Positions 8,292 to 17,045 of a stretch of DNA of 64,000 bases are shown here, in pieces; position 1 is the first letter of the stretch; the number at the start of each line of letters is the position of its first letter. The stretch spans positions 32,027 through 96,026 of the forward strand of contig JAFTVG010000015.1 in assembly GCA_017465885.1 (NCBI GenBank), in the 5' to 3' direction. The notes beneath the pieces are model-generated. The model was not told the DNA's origin. It did no database searches and was given only the letters and a program-made list of their open reading frames with translations. The position numbers were made by a program, and so were the translations under genes. Origin of the DNA: Clostridia bacterium (GTDB taxonomy: Bacteria > Bacillota > Clostridia > Oscillospirales > CAG-272).

Positions 8292-9413
8292 ATGAGCAAC
8301 GAAATGATTTCCGAAAACGAAGGCAAGCAGGGATCTCTTGACGATCTGATCGAAAAGGGCAAAAACAAAGGAGCGCTCTCCTCGGGAGAGATCGCCGCAA
8401 TGATCGACGAGGGCGAAAGCGACCTTGAGCAGATCGGACGTCTTTACGAGGATTTAGAGTTCCTCAGCGGCGAGGCGGGAGAGCACGTTTTGGATCAGAA
8501 CGAGTTTACCGAAGAGATCAAAAACGAGATCGAGCGCTACGAGTCGGCAGAGGATATGGAAAAAATGCTGGCTTCCGAGGGCCTTGCCATTGACGACCCG
8601 GTGAGAATGTACCTCAAGGAGATCGGTAAGGTACCCCTGCTGACGGCAGAAAAGGAAATGGAGCTGGCGCGCCAGATGGAGGAGGGAAGCGAGAAAGCCA
8701 AGCAGGAGCTGGTGGAAGCAAACCTCAGACTGGTGGTGTCCATTGCCAAGAGATACGTGGGTAAGGGAATGTCCTTCCTTGATCTGATCCAGGAAGGAAA
8801 CCTGGGTCTGATGAAGGCGGTGGAAAAGTTTGACTACCGCAAGGGCTATAAGTTCTCCACCTACGCAACCTGGTGGATCAGACAGTCCATCACCCGTGCC
8901 ATTGCGGATCAGGCAAGGACCATCCGGATCCCTGTGCATATGGTGGAGACCATCCACAAGGTGGCAAGAGTTTCAAGACAGCTGGTGCAGGAAAACGGCA
9001 GAGATCCTTCGGCTGAGGAGATCGCAAAGGTGATGAAGATGTCTCCCGAAAAGGTCAGAGAGATCATGAAGATCGCTCTTGACCCTGTGTCTCTGGAAAC
9101 GCCCATCGGCGAGGAGGAGGACAGCCACTTGGGCGACTTCATCGAGGACAGCGACTCTCCTGCACCTCAGGAGGCGGTTTCTTACGTGATGCTCAGAGAG
9201 CAGTTAAACGAGGTGCTCCACACCCTGACACCAAGAGAAGAGCAGGTGTTAAAGCTGCGCTTCGGACTTGACGACGGCAGAACCAGAACCCTTGAAGAGG
9301 TGGGTCAGGTATTCAACATCACCCGTGAAAGAATCCGCCAGATCGAGGCAAAGGCTCTGCGTAAGCTGCGCCACCCCAGCCGCTCCAAGAGATTGAAGGA
9401 CTACTTAGACTGA
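8292..9413 (+). CDS. rpoD: RNA polymerase primary sigma factor (sigma A)
   Basis: 373 residues from the ATG at 8292 (AAGGGA lies 6 nt upstream). The frame is open from a GTG at 8265 that overlaps dnaG, but no proper ribosome site serves it. Region 1.2 ([12 protein letters not shown]), region 2 ([27 protein letters not shown]), region 3 and region 4 ([25 protein letters not shown]) are all intact. A short acidic N-terminal region 1.1 is present. It directs core polymerase to the TTGACA/TATAAT promoters found throughout this window. No clear intrinsic terminator follows. Confidence 0.97.
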   Translation: MSNEMISENEGKQGSLDDLIEKGKNKGALSSGEIAAMIDEGESDLEQIGRLYEDLEFLSGEAGEHVLDQNEFTEEIKNEIERYESAEDMEKMLASEGLAIDDPVRMYLKEIGKVPLLTAEKEMELARQMEEGSEKAKQELVEANLRLVVSIAKRYVGKGMSFLDLIQEGNLGLMKAVEKFDYRKGYKFSTYATWWIRQSITRAIADQARTIRIPVHMVETIHKVARVSRQLVQENGRDPSAEEIAKVMKMSPEKVREIMKIALDPVSLETPIGEEEDSHLGDFIEDSDSPAPQEAVSYVMLREQLNEVLHTLTPREEQVLKLRFGLDDGRTRTLEEVGQVFNITRERIRQIEAKALRKLRHPSRSKRLKDYLD

Positions 9414-9460
9414 TTTTTCTGCTTTTGAAAAAATAAAAATCAGAAAAAGCGTTATAGAAC

Positions 9461-9489
9461 TTGACAATTTCGTAAAGATGGTGTACAAT
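9461..9489 (+). promoter_or_regulatory. Strong promoter of the solute-binding lipoprotein
   Basis: TTGACA (9461-9466), 17-bp spacer, TACAAT (9484-9489). The leader is only about 28 nt and holds AGGAGG before ATG 9524. Confidence 0.9.
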
Positions 9490-9523
9490 GTACTTGTTAT
9501 AGATTAGTAGGAGGTTTCCCCCA

Positions 9524-11548
9524 ATGAAAAAAAGAGTTTTAAGCTTCGTGCTTTGCCTGGCAATCCTGACCACGACACTCCTCACCCTGACTGCCTGCCC
9601 TAACAGCACCACCAAGGTGGGTGAAGTGGGTGACGCTGTTGCCCAGACCCTGGTCATTGCAGCAATCAAGGACGAGAAGACCACCGACGAGGCTCTTCTT
9701 GCCGTTCAGGATAAGCTTAACGAGATCACCGAGGCTGAATACAATACCCACGTGGTCCTGAAGTTCTTCACCGCAGACGAATATGCGCAGAAGATCCTTG
9801 AGATGTCCCAGCGTCTTGCTGCAAAGCAGCAGGAGTATGAGGATCAGCTCACCGGCTCCGAAAACGTCAGCGACCCCCGTCAGTACGACGAGGAAATGCT
9901 CAAGGAGCTGGGCGTTACCGAGGGCATGAAGGCTCAGAACGGTGACTATTACTACCTTGGCGAATATGATACGCCCATCACGGTGTATCCCACCGTCAGC
10001 GAGGATCAGCTGGACATCGTTTTCATCAACAGCATCGATACCTACTATAAGCTGATGGAAAACCGCTACATCACCTGCCTCAACTCCGATATTTCGGCAA
10101 ACGGCGCATTCAGAAAGTATACCAGCAACACTCTGCTCAACCGTGTTTACCAGATGTGCAACGGCAGAGAGCGCGTGTTTGCACAAGATAAGGCTCTCCC
10201 CGGTGACGCTTACGCGATCCCCAACAACTACATCACCGAGAGCGCAAACTTCCTGCTCATCAACAAGAAGCTGTATGACCACTACAGCTACGACGTGAAG
10301 TGCGACACTTACGTTGCAGATGCAAACAACAAGGACGGCGTGGACGACTTGGCTGACCTTGATATGTTCTTGAAGGAAGTTATCAAAGATAACGCGACCA
10401 ACGGCGACCTGAAGGTGGACAAGATCCTCTACAACTACTCCGGCGCAGATACTTATACCTATCTTGGCGACGACGACGAGGCATTCTCCCTGATCGGTCT
10501 GACCGCTACCAGAACCTTCAACTCCGACCTGCCCACCAAGCCCGACAGCCTTTTGAAGCGTACCGCATTCAAGAAGGCAATGACTCTGGTTTACGATCTG
10601 AAGACCATGGGCAATCCCGCATACAGCGGCGAGTGCTTCTACAGAGCAACCGACGAAGAGACCGGCTTTATGGTGCCCAGAGCGACTATGGCTGAAATGG
10701 CAGAAGCAGGTCAGAGCTTCGCTGTTGCAATGGTCAACGGCGACACCAAGCTGCCCAGCTACTACAGCGAAGAAGACTACTACGTTGTAAGAACCAGTGC
10801 TTACGAGATCGACAACACCATGTTCAACTCCATGTTTGCGATCAGCACCTTCTCTACCACTGCAACCGATGCAGACGGTATGTGGCTGCAGTACAAGATC
10901 GGCGACTATGAGGAAGCCGGTAACAGCAACGACAGAGCTTTCGAGATCATCTCTATGCTCCAGACCAATGCAGAGGCAGTAAACCTGCTGGCATACGGTG
11001 TTCAGGGCGAGGACTACGACGTGTACGACAACGACCCCAAGTTCTATAACGTGGGCAAGGGCGACTATAAGCCCGTATACGGTCTTGGCAATATGTTCCT
11101 GCTCAGAGAGCACGACAAGATGGACAGCAAGACTGCTTACTATGCAGCAAACGGCTGGGAAGCAGCAAGACTGCAGATGCGTTCTTCCACCTGCACTCTG
11201 TTCTGCGGATTCCACATTCGTGACTTTGCACAGCCCGAAAACGAAACTCATCTGAAGACCTCTCTGGAGGTTCAGGCTAACCTGCAGAAGGTATCTGCAG
11301 AGATGATGACCAAGATCAACAACTTTAACGGCGTTGACGACGAGGGCAAGGAGTGCACCATCAGCGAGTACATCGAGTCTCTGCAGAAGCAGTTGGGCGC
11401 GATGGAAGAATACGACCTTGCAGTTCAGGGCTACAAGGAGATCACCGACCGTTATGAGGGTCCTACCTACGAGGCAATGCCTTATCCTCAGTACACCTGG
11501 TTCTTCTTCGTGGTTTACAAGAACGTAGACGGTAAGTACTTCGCATAA
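9524..11548 (+). CDS. Large extracellular solute-binding-type lipoprotein
   Basis: 674 residues with a signal peptide and lipobox LTAC (Cys25), so a surface lipoprotein. The early mature sequence (LVIAAIKDE, then a helix and VVLKFFTADEYAQKI) resembles the first lobe of type-1 solute-binding proteins, but it is longer than most and no permease or ATPase gene is adjacent. It has its own near-consensus promoter, a short leader and a strong terminator. Codon choice differs from flanking genes and favours codons also frequent in rplS, which suggests high expression. The ligand is unknown; a transporter may be encoded elsewhere. Confidence 0.8.
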   Translation: MKKRVLSFVLCLAILTTTLLTLTACPNSTTKVGEVGDAVAQTLVIAAIKDEKTTDEALLAVQDKLNEITEAEYNTHVVLKFFTADEYAQKILEMSQRLAAKQQEYEDQLTGSENVSDPRQYDEEMLKELGVTEGMKAQNGDYYYLGEYDTPITVYPTVSEDQLDIVFINSIDTYYKLMENRYITCLNSDISANGAFRKYTSNTLLNRVYQMCNGRERVFAQDKALPGDAYAIPNNYITESANFLLINKKLYDHYSYDVKCDTYVADANNKDGVDDLADLDMFLKEVIKDNATNGDLKVDKILYNYSGADTYTYLGDDDEAFSLIGLTATRTFNSDLPTKPDSLLKRTAFKKAMTLVYDLKTMGNPAYSGECFYRATDEETGFMVPRATMAEMAEAGQSFAVAMVNGDTKLPSYYSEEDYYVVRTSAYEIDNTMFNSMFAISTFSTTATDADGMWLQYKIGDYEEAGNSNDRAFEIISMLQTNAEAVNLLAYGVQGEDYDVYDNDPKFYNVGKGDYKPVYGLGNMFLLREHDKMDSKTAYYAANGWEAARLQMRSSTCTLFCGFHIRDFAQPENETHLKTSLEVQANLQKVSAEMMTKINNFNGVDDEGKECTISEYIESLQKQLGAMEEYDLAVQGYKEITDRYEGPTYEAMPYPQYTWFFFVVYKNVDGKYFA

Positions 11549-11579
11549 GACGGGAACACCGATCAAAAAAGATCCTTTG

Positions 11580-11611
11580 GAGCCGATGCGCTTTGGCGCA
11601 TCGGCTCTTTG
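11580..11611 (+). terminator. Terminator of the solute-binding lipoprotein gene
   Basis: 12-bp perfect stem GAGCCGATGCGC (11580-11591) / GCGCATCGGCTC (11596-11607), TTTG loop, then TTTGTT. Confidence 0.9.
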
Positions 11612-11664
11612 TTGAAAAGGAGAAGAAAATAAAGGATTTTGCAAATAAAAAATCACGAATGTAC

Positions 11665-11693
11665 TTGCAAAATTCAAGAAATTGTGGTATACT
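11665..11693 (+). promoter_or_regulatory. Promoter of the SRP RNA gene
   Basis: TTGCAA (11665-11670), 17-bp spacer, TATACT (11688-11693), about 28 bp before the paired 5' end of the RNA. Confidence 0.85.
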
Positions 11694-11720
11694 GTATCGG
11701 TACAGTAAAATACGAAATAA

Positions 11721-11911
11721 GGCCATGCGTCTTTTCGGTGTGTGGTCGCATCGGTGTATGCGTTATCAAGAATGGGTCCTGCGCAATTTACCCCCGTGAA
11801 CCGTGTCAGGTGGGGAACCAAGCAGCACTAAGCGGTCAGGTGGATGTGCCGCAGACAGCCTGTTCCGAGTATATATTCGGCGCCCATACTTTCCCGGGCG
11901 GGCGTATGGTC
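11721..11911 (+). ncRNA. ffs: Signal recognition particle RNA
   Basis: The conserved core GTGAACCGTGTCAGGT then GGGGAACC then AAGCAGCACTAAGC (about 11796-11833) is the SRP domain IV hairpin that binds Ffh. Upstream GGTCCTGCGCAAT also matches the large Bacillus-type RNA. GGCCATGCG (11721-11729) can pair with CGTATGGTC (11903-11911) to close the molecule, giving about 190 nt, shorter than the roughly 270-nt Bacillus scRNA; the Alu-type 5' domain looks reduced. The loop-closing pairs are GG/CC instead of the common CC/GG. A hairpin with T-rich tail ends it at 11884-11933. Location immediately before dnaX is standard for Firmicutes. Confidence 0.92.
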
Positions 11912-11962
11912 TTATTTTGTGTTTTACTGTTTTTTTGAGTAGATCGCAAAGGGAGGAAGGAT

Positions 11963-13519
11963 ATGCATCAGGCGCTTTACAGAAAATACAGACCCGCCGC
12001 TTTTTCGGACGTGGTCGGTCAGGAGCACGTGACCTCGGTGCTGAAATATGAGGTGGCGGGCGGCAGAGCCAGTCACGCGTATCTTTTCTGCGGAAGCAGA
12101 GGCACGGGCAAGACCACCTGCGCCAAGATCCTTTCGAAGGCGGTCAACTGCCTTGATCCTCAAAACGGCGATCCCTGCTGCAAATGCGAGAATTGTGTAG
12201 CCATCGAAAAGGGCTGGACGACCGACGTGATGGAAATGGACGCCGCGTCCAATACGGGTGTTGACTATATCCGTGATATCCGTGATGCGGTCATGTACGC
12301 TCCTTCTATGCTGAGTACCCGCGTTTATATCATAGACGAGGTGCATATGCTTTCCGACGGTGCCTTCAACGCTCTTTTAAAGACGCTGGAGGAACCGCCT
12401 TCCGGGGTGATCTTTATTTTGGCGACCACCGAAATGCAAAAGATCCCCTCCACCATTCTCTCCCGCTGTCAGAGATTTGAATTTCGCAGGATCGCGGGGG
12501 GAGTGATCGTGGATCGCCTTCTTGAAATCGCAGAGAAGGAGGGCATCGCCCTTGAAAAAGAGGCGGCACATCTGATCGCAAGACTGTCCCAGGGCGGTAT
12601 GCGAGATGCCATTTCAATGCTGGAGCTGTGTAGTGCAGACGGCAGAAGAGTGGATAAAGAGCTGGTGGAAAGCCTGTCGGGTGGAGCCGGCAGACAGATG
12701 ATCGAAAAGACGGTGGAGGCACTGGCAAACAAAGACAGAGCCGCGTTGCTGTCGGTGATCGCCCGTCTTTACGAGTCCTCGGGCGACCTGTCGGTCTTCT
12801 GGCAGGAGCTGATCGCCTACTACAGAGATATGATCGTGGTCAAGACCATCAAGGATATGGACAAGGAAGACCTGCGCCAAACGGTGCTTGACCTGACCGA
12901 GAGCGAATATGAAAAGCTGACGGCACTTTCCGAGCGTTTCCGTTATGAAACGCTGATGTACCATTCCAACGTTCTTGATGGTGCCCTTGCTTCCACGGGG
13001 GGCAAGACCGGCGCGTCGGGCAGGATCGCGGCGGAAATGGCGCTGATGAAGATGAGCAGTGAGGCGGTGGATGCAAGCCCGCAGGCATTGCTTGCACGGA
13101 TCGCGGCGCTGGAGGATAGACTCAATGCGGGTCTGATCGCGGCATACCCTTCAAAGGATCTGAAGACCGCCGAGGCACTCCGGGCGTCTAATAAAGAAGA
13201 GCCGACCGAGGTGCAAGCCTCTGAAACGGAGCAAAAGGGAAGGGTTCTTGACTGCTATGCAGAGGTGCTTTCTGCCTTTGCTCGCATTGATCCGGGCACG
13301 GCGGCATTTCTTAACGGCACCGACGCCATTCTCTATCCCGACGGAAGACTGCTGATCGAGGTGGGAAATGAGTTCGCCCTGCGGATGGTGGAGAGCAACA
13401 ACGGTGCAAACGCCATTGGAGCGATCTTGAAAAACAGCCACGGCGTGGATGCGCGGGTCACCTTCTTCGTGAAAAAGGGGAAGAGCAAGGGCGCAGATAT
13501 GCTGGACGAACTGTCCTGA
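11963..13519 (+). CDS. dnaX: DNA polymerase III subunits gamma and tau
   Basis: 518 residues. Walker A GSRGTGKT (44-51), zinc ligands Cys63, Cys72, Cys75 and Cys78, Walker B/sensor region DEVHMLSDGAFNALLKTLEEPP-type, and SRCQRFEFRR are all present. It is the clamp-loader ATPase of the replisome. The C-terminal third is variable as usual. The start is set by GGGAGGAAGG. I see no A-rich slippery site with a stem-loop that would argue for a programmed frameshift. The stop codon falls at the junction of a 13-bp tandem repeat (13505-13540). ybaB and recR follow, the conserved scr-dnaX-ybaB-recR order. Confidence 0.97.
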   Translation: MHQALYRKYRPAAFSDVVGQEHVTSVLKYEVAGGRASHAYLFCGSRGTGKTTCAKILSKAVNCLDPQNGDPCCKCENCVAIEKGWTTDVMEMDAASNTGVDYIRDIRDAVMYAPSMLSTRVYIIDEVHMLSDGAFNALLKTLEEPPSGVIFILATTEMQKIPSTILSRCQRFEFRRIAGGVIVDRLLEIAEKEGIALEKEAAHLIARLSQGGMRDAISMLELCSADGRRVDKELVESLSGGAGRQMIEKTVEALANKDRAALLSVIARLYESSGDLSVFWQELIAYYRDMIVVKTIKDMDKEDLRQTVLDLTESEYEKLTALSERFRYETLMYHSNVLDGALASTGGKTGASGRIAAEMALMKMSSEAVDASPQALLARIAALEDRLNAGLIAAYPSKDLKTAEALRASNKEEPTEVQASETEQKGRVLDCYAEVLSAFARIDPGTAAFLNGTDAILYPDGRLLIEVGNEFALRMVESNNGANAIGAILKNSHGVDARVTFFVKKGKSKGADMLDELS

Positions 13520-13540
13520 CGAGCTGTCCTGACGAGTTGT
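13505..13540 (+). repeat. 13-bp tandem repeat at the dnaX stop codon
   Basis: Units GACGAACTGTCCT (13505-13517), GACGAGCTGTCCT (13518-13530) and a partial third unit GACGAGTTGT (13531-13540). A 13-bp unit is out of phase, so repeat number sets which frame reaches a stop. Confidence 0.8.
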
Positions 13541-13603
13541 TAGAAGAAATCGTCAATGTAGTAAGAGTTTATAAACTATTCATAATGAAAGGATACAATA
13601 ACA

Positions 13604-13951
13604 ATGAAAGCAAGATTACCCCAGGGATACGGCGGCGGCCCCCAGAATATGAACGCAATGATCCGTCAGGCACAGAAGATGCAGGAGCAGATGGAGGCTC
13701 TGCAGGAGGAGCTTGACGCAAGAGAATACGAGATCAATGCAGGCGGCGGTGTGGTGACCGTGAAGATCAACGGCAAAAAGGAGATCCTGTCCATCGTCGT
13801 TAAGCCCGAGATCGTGGATCCCGACGACATTGAGACTCTGCAGGACGTGCTGACCGCGGCGGTGAATGAAGCCATCCGCACCGTTGAGGAGACCAACTCT
13901 GCCGAAATGTCCAAGGTGACCGGCGGAATGAACCTGCCCGGGATGTTCTAA
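13604..13951 (+). CDS. YbaB/EbfC family nucleoid-associated protein
   Basis: 115 residues, family length. The central signature AGGGVVTVKINGKKEILSI matches the YbaB/EbfC fold, a small dimer that binds DNA. The start has GAAAGGA 10 nt upstream. recR begins 3 bp after the stop codon, so they are translationally adjacent. The conserved pairing with recR suggests a link to DNA repair or nucleoid structure; the precise role is not settled. Confidence 0.95.
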   Translation: MKARLPQGYGGGPQNMNAMIRQAQKMQEQMEALQEELDAREYEINAGGGVVTVKINGKKEILSIVVKPEIVDPDDIETLQDVLTAAVNEAIRTVEETNSAEMSKVTGGMNLPGMF

Positions 13952-13954
13952 AAA

Positions 13955-14563
13955 ATGACCGAATATCTGTTGCCTTTAGAGCAAATGATCGAGCAGTTAG
14001 GCTCTCTTCCCGGCGTTGGACGGAAGACTGCGGCGAAATATGCCTTTCATTTGCTTGAGTTGCCCGCGGAGGACTTGGAGCAGTTTTGCGCCACCCTGCT
14101 TGAGGGCAAGCGCAGGATCAAGACCTGCAAATTCTGCAACAATCTGTGCCAGGGAGAGGTTTGCACCATCTGCGCCGACCCCAAACGGGTAAACGGTCAG
14201 ATCTGCGTGGTGGAAGACGTGAAGACCCTGATGGCAATGGAGCGTTCAGGCGGCTATAAGGGCGAATATCACGTTCTTGGCGGTGCACTGTCGCCCATTG
14301 ACGGTATCGGACCAGATCAGATCGACGTTGCCGGACTGATGAACAGGATCAAAAACGGTCCTCAGCCGATCAAAGAGGTGATCGTTGCCACCAATCCCAC
14401 GGTGGAGGGCGAGACCACCGCACTTTATATCACAAGACTTTTAAAGGACACCGATATTCTGGTGACCAGACTTGCCTGCGGCATTCCCGTGGGTGCCGAT
14501 CTGGAATATGCGGATGAGGTGACCTTAACCAGAGCCCTTGAGGGCAGACAAAGCCTGAACTGA
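13955..14563 (+). CDS. recR: Recombination protein RecR
   Basis: 202 residues. The helix-hairpin-helix GSLPGVGRKTAAK lies at 16-28, zinc-finger Cys58, Cys61, Cys70 and Cys73 follow, and a TOPRIM domain begins with VVEDVKTLMAME. RecR works with RecF/RecO to load RecA at gaps and stalled forks. It starts 3 bp after ybaB without a strong separate ribosome site, suggesting translational coupling. Confidence 0.97.
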   Translation: MTEYLLPLEQMIEQLGSLPGVGRKTAAKYAFHLLELPAEDLEQFCATLLEGKRRIKTCKFCNNLCQGEVCTICADPKRVNGQICVVEDVKTLMAMERSGGYKGEYHVLGGALSPIDGIGPDQIDVAGLMNRIKNGPQPIKEVIVATNPTVEGETTALYITRLLKDTDILVTRLACGIPVGADLEYADEVTLTRALEGRQSLN

Positions 14564-14604
14564 GGGCAAAAAAGTATAGGAGAGACGGCATTGCCGCTAA
14601 AGGA

Positions 14605-15162
14605 ATGAAATACCATACCCTAAAATTCGGTGAGCTGACCCGTCACCTGCCCATCTGTAAGGTGACTGACAGCCTTTATATTGCAGGCTTCGTGCTTCTT
14701 GGTGATGCGGCACTCAGCGAAGAGTGCGCCAAGGAGCTGATCGCCATTGCGCCCGAGTACGACTACATCCTTACCGCTGAAGCCAAGGGCATCACACTGG
14801 TGCACGAAATGGCAAGACAGCAGGGCGAGGAAAAATATTTCATCGCCAGAAAGTACGCCAAGGCGTATATGACGGGGGTGTTCAAGGTGGACGTGCGTTC
14901 CATCACCACCGACAAGGTGCAGACCCTTTATCTTGATGCGGCAGATGCCGAGCTGATGAAGGGCAAAAGGATCCTCATTGTGGACGACGTGATCTCCACG
15001 GGTGAGTCGCTTCGTGCTCTTGAAGAGTTAGTCAAGCAGGCAGGCGGCATCATTGCAGGTAAAATGGCGGTCCTTGCAGAGGGTGGGGCGGCAGACAGAG
15101 AGGACATCCTCTATCTGCAAAAGCTCCCTCTGTTCCATCCCGACGGCAGCATTATGGAATAA
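14605..15162 (+). CDS. Adenine phosphoribosyltransferase-like PRTase
   Basis: 185 residues with the PRPP-binding motif RILIVDDVISTGES and an upstream ILTAEAKGI loop typical of the Apt/Xpt type-I phosphoribosyltransferases. Such enzymes salvage purines from PRPP. The sequence departs from canonical Apt enough that the base specificity is open. It follows recR by 41 bp and is probably in the same transcript. Confidence 0.8.
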   Translation: MKYHTLKFGELTRHLPICKVTDSLYIAGFVLLGDAALSEECAKELIAIAPEYDYILTAEAKGITLVHEMARQQGEEKYFIARKYAKAYMTGVFKVDVRSITTDKVQTLYLDAADAELMKGKRILIVDDVISTGESLRALEELVKQAGGIIAGKMAVLAEGGAADREDILYLQKLPLFHPDGSIME

Positions 15163-15237
15163 ACGTTCTCGGCTTTGCGTCATAAATAGTCCCTTTCTCC
15201 CGTAAACTGAAAGAGCAAGGATCGGGGAGGGAGAGAA

Positions 15238-15801
15238 ATGAAGGGCAGAGCAAAGGGTGTGCTTTCGGGCAGGCTGCTTTATTTCATAGTTGTGGCATTT
15301 GGTGCGGTGATGGGAGGTCTTTTGGGACTGCTCTTTGGAAAAAAAGCGGGCGGACAGTCCTTTGCGGGAGGCTTTGCCCACTCCTTTCCGGGAAGCTTTT
15401 CGCCCTCCGACCTTGCCTTAGCGTTTTTTTGGCAGTTTGCGCCTCTGGCGATGCTGTGGTACGCCGCGTGCGGCGCGCTGTTTCGCCCTACGGCGGTGCT
15501 TTTGCTGAGCATACGGTCTGTGCTTGGGGGATACGTTGCCCTTTTAGCTTGGAGGATCTTTTTTGCTGACGATCGAGCGACCTTGCTGTTGCTTGCCTTT
15601 TTCAGCCTTTTTGAGTTGACCGCTCTTGCGCTGTTTGCGGCTTTTTCCCACAGAGCAGAGGCGTTTTCGACCTTGGTGATGAAAAAGGGGATGAGGAAGA
15701 GGGCTCTTTGCCGTTTTTCCTCCGACCTGCTCTTTTATTACGGTCTGATTTTGTTTTTTTATATCGGGCGAGGGTGCGTGGTTGCCCTGCTGAATACGTG
15801 A
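15238..15801 (+). CDS. Multi-pass membrane protein of unknown function
   Basis: 187 residues with about five hydrophobic segments, starting near residues 12-35, and short basic loops. GGGAGGGAGAG before the ATG fixes the start. The overall shape recalls SpoIIM-type membrane proteins, but I see no diagnostic motif and do not assign it. The next gene begins 16 bp downstream and is also a membrane protein, so they may act together. Confidence 0.65.
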   Translation: MKGRAKGVLSGRLLYFIVVAFGAVMGGLLGLLFGKKAGGQSFAGGFAHSFPGSFSPSDLALAFFWQFAPLAMLWYAACGALFRPTAVLLLSIRSVLGGYVALLAWRIFFADDRATLLLLAFFSLFELTALALFAAFSHRAEAFSTLVMKKGMRKRALCRFSSDLLFYYGLILFFYIGRGCVVALLNT

Positions 15802-15817
15802 AAGGATAACGAGCGCT

Positions 15818-16852
15818 TTGGAAATCAAGAAAAAAAAGAAGAAGTTTAATCTATACAATATGCTCAATCCGGAGCTTGACAGAAAGGATGCCAAGAAGGA
15901 CGGTGACGTGGAAAAGCTGAATTTCGTCGGCTTTTTCAAGCTGGCGGGACGGCGGATCTCCACCATTTTGTCGGCGAATATTTTCTTCGTTCTGGGAAAT
16001 TTTCCTGCCTTCTTCATTCTCGTCATTTTTTCGGGTCTGATCAACGATCATTCCATCGTTCCTCAGTCTCTTTCCTTTTCAAATTTATATGGAGCGATGC
16101 AGATGACGTCAAACTCGCCTCTTTCTGCGGTCTTGCAGGGCGTTTCGGGCACTCCCGTGACCGAAAACGAGTATAATCTGCCTCTGCTGATCCTTTTCAT
16201 CTGCCTTTCCTGCCTGGTCTTTTTGACCTTTGGCGTGGTCAACTGCGGATGTGCCCACCTGCTTCGCAGTGTGGTCCGTCAGGAGCCCGTCTTCCTGATG
16301 CAGGATTTCTTCGGCACCATCAAGAAGAATTGGAAGCAGGGTCTGGTGCTGGGGATCTTTGATCTGCTCTTCTTTGGGCTGATCGTTTACGACATCTGGG
16401 CGTTCTATTTGAATTACGCCTACAGCTTTTTCTTCTCCATCGGCTTTTTCCTGTCTCTGGGCATTTTCGTGCTGTATCTCTTTGCGAGAATGTATATGTA
16501 TATGCTGACCATCACCTTTGATCTGAAGCTTTATAAGATCATCAAGAATTCCTTTATTTTTGCATTCTTGGGCTTCAAGCGCAATATTTTGGCGCTGATC
16601 GGTCAGATCGGGCTGATCGCCATTGTGGTGGCACTGATCATGACGGGTGCGCTGATGGCGCTGGGAGCAGTCCTGCCGCTGGTCATTCTGTTTGCGCTGG
16701 GCTTGTTTATGGGTTACTATGCCGCGTATAAGGTGATCAAAAAGTATATGATCGACCCTTACTACGATGAGAACGGAAACCCCATCGATCCCGAGGCAGA
16801 GGACTGTCAGGAAGAGGATGAGGAAGAGCTTGAAGAAGGGGTAGAGGCTTGA
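15818..16852 (+). CDS. DUF624/YesL-like membrane protein
   Basis: 344 residues beginning at TTG (15818) after AAAGGA, with a lysine-rich N-terminus and five to six membrane segments. The stretch VVNCGCAHLLRSVVRQEP followed by FFGTIKKNWKQ and a hydrophobic helix is the arrangement of the DUF624 (YesL) family, often encoded near carbohydrate ABC transporters; none is present here. A long glutamate-rich tail ends the protein. It is followed by a strong terminator at 16884-16934. Function unknown. Confidence 0.7.
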   Translation: MEIKKKKKKFNLYNMLNPELDRKDAKKDGDVEKLNFVGFFKLAGRRISTILSANIFFVLGNFPAFFILVIFSGLINDHSIVPQSLSFSNLYGAMQMTSNSPLSAVLQGVSGTPVTENEYNLPLLILFICLSCLVFLTFGVVNCGCAHLLRSVVRQEPVFLMQDFFGTIKKNWKQGLVLGIFDLLFFGLIVYDIWAFYLNYAYSFFFSIGFFLSLGIFVLYLFARMYMYMLTITFDLKLYKIIKNSFIFAFLGFKRNILALIGQIGLIAIVVALIMTGALMALGAVLPLVILFALGLFMGYYAAYKVIKKYMIDPYYDENGNPIDPEAEDCQEEDEEELEEGVEA

Positions 16853-16883
16853 GCCCCGACCTGTTGAATATGGAAAACCGCGT

Positions 16884-16934
16884 CGCCGCCCCGGACGAGC
16901 TCTTGCAAGAGCGTTTCGGGGCGGCGCATTTTTT
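16884..16934 (+). terminator. Long intrinsic terminator
   Basis: Outer 10-bp stem CGCCGCCCCG (16884-16893) / CGGGGCGGCG (16917-16926) enclosing the perfect palindrome GCTCTTGCAAGAGC (16899-16912), followed by ATTTTTT. Confidence 0.9.
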
Positions 16935-16938
16935 GCAC

Positions 16939-16967
16939 TTGACAGTGGAATTAAAATATTATATAAT
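16939..16967 (+). promoter_or_regulatory. Perfect consensus promoter of the vanW-like gene
   Basis: TTGACA (16939-16944), 17-bp spacer, TATAAT (16962-16967): an exact sigma A consensus. The leader is about 70 nt with AAAGGAG before ATG 17046. Confidence 0.92.
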
Positions 16968-17045
16968 AAATTCGAAAAAAGCGTTGATTTTCCCTTTTCT
17001 TTTTTGACTATAAGGGTATAAGACTTTAAAAAAGGAGAATACTGT

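Noticed and set aside
9409..9440. Terminator after rpoD
   Set aside because: CTGATTTTT/AAAAATCAG can pair, but it is followed by A-rich rather than T-rich sequence on the plus strand.
9539..11821. 760-codon open frame on the minus strand opposite the solute-binding lipoprotein
   Set aside because: It is an antisense shadow of a strongly codon-biased gene; the plus strand has a signal peptide, lipobox, promoter, ribosome site and terminator, and the minus frame has none of these and a low-complexity Val/His/Leu-rich translation.
11963..13519. Programmed frameshift in dnaX
   Set aside because: No A-rich slippery heptamer followed by a hairpin was seen; the tandem repeat at the stop codon is in a different place.
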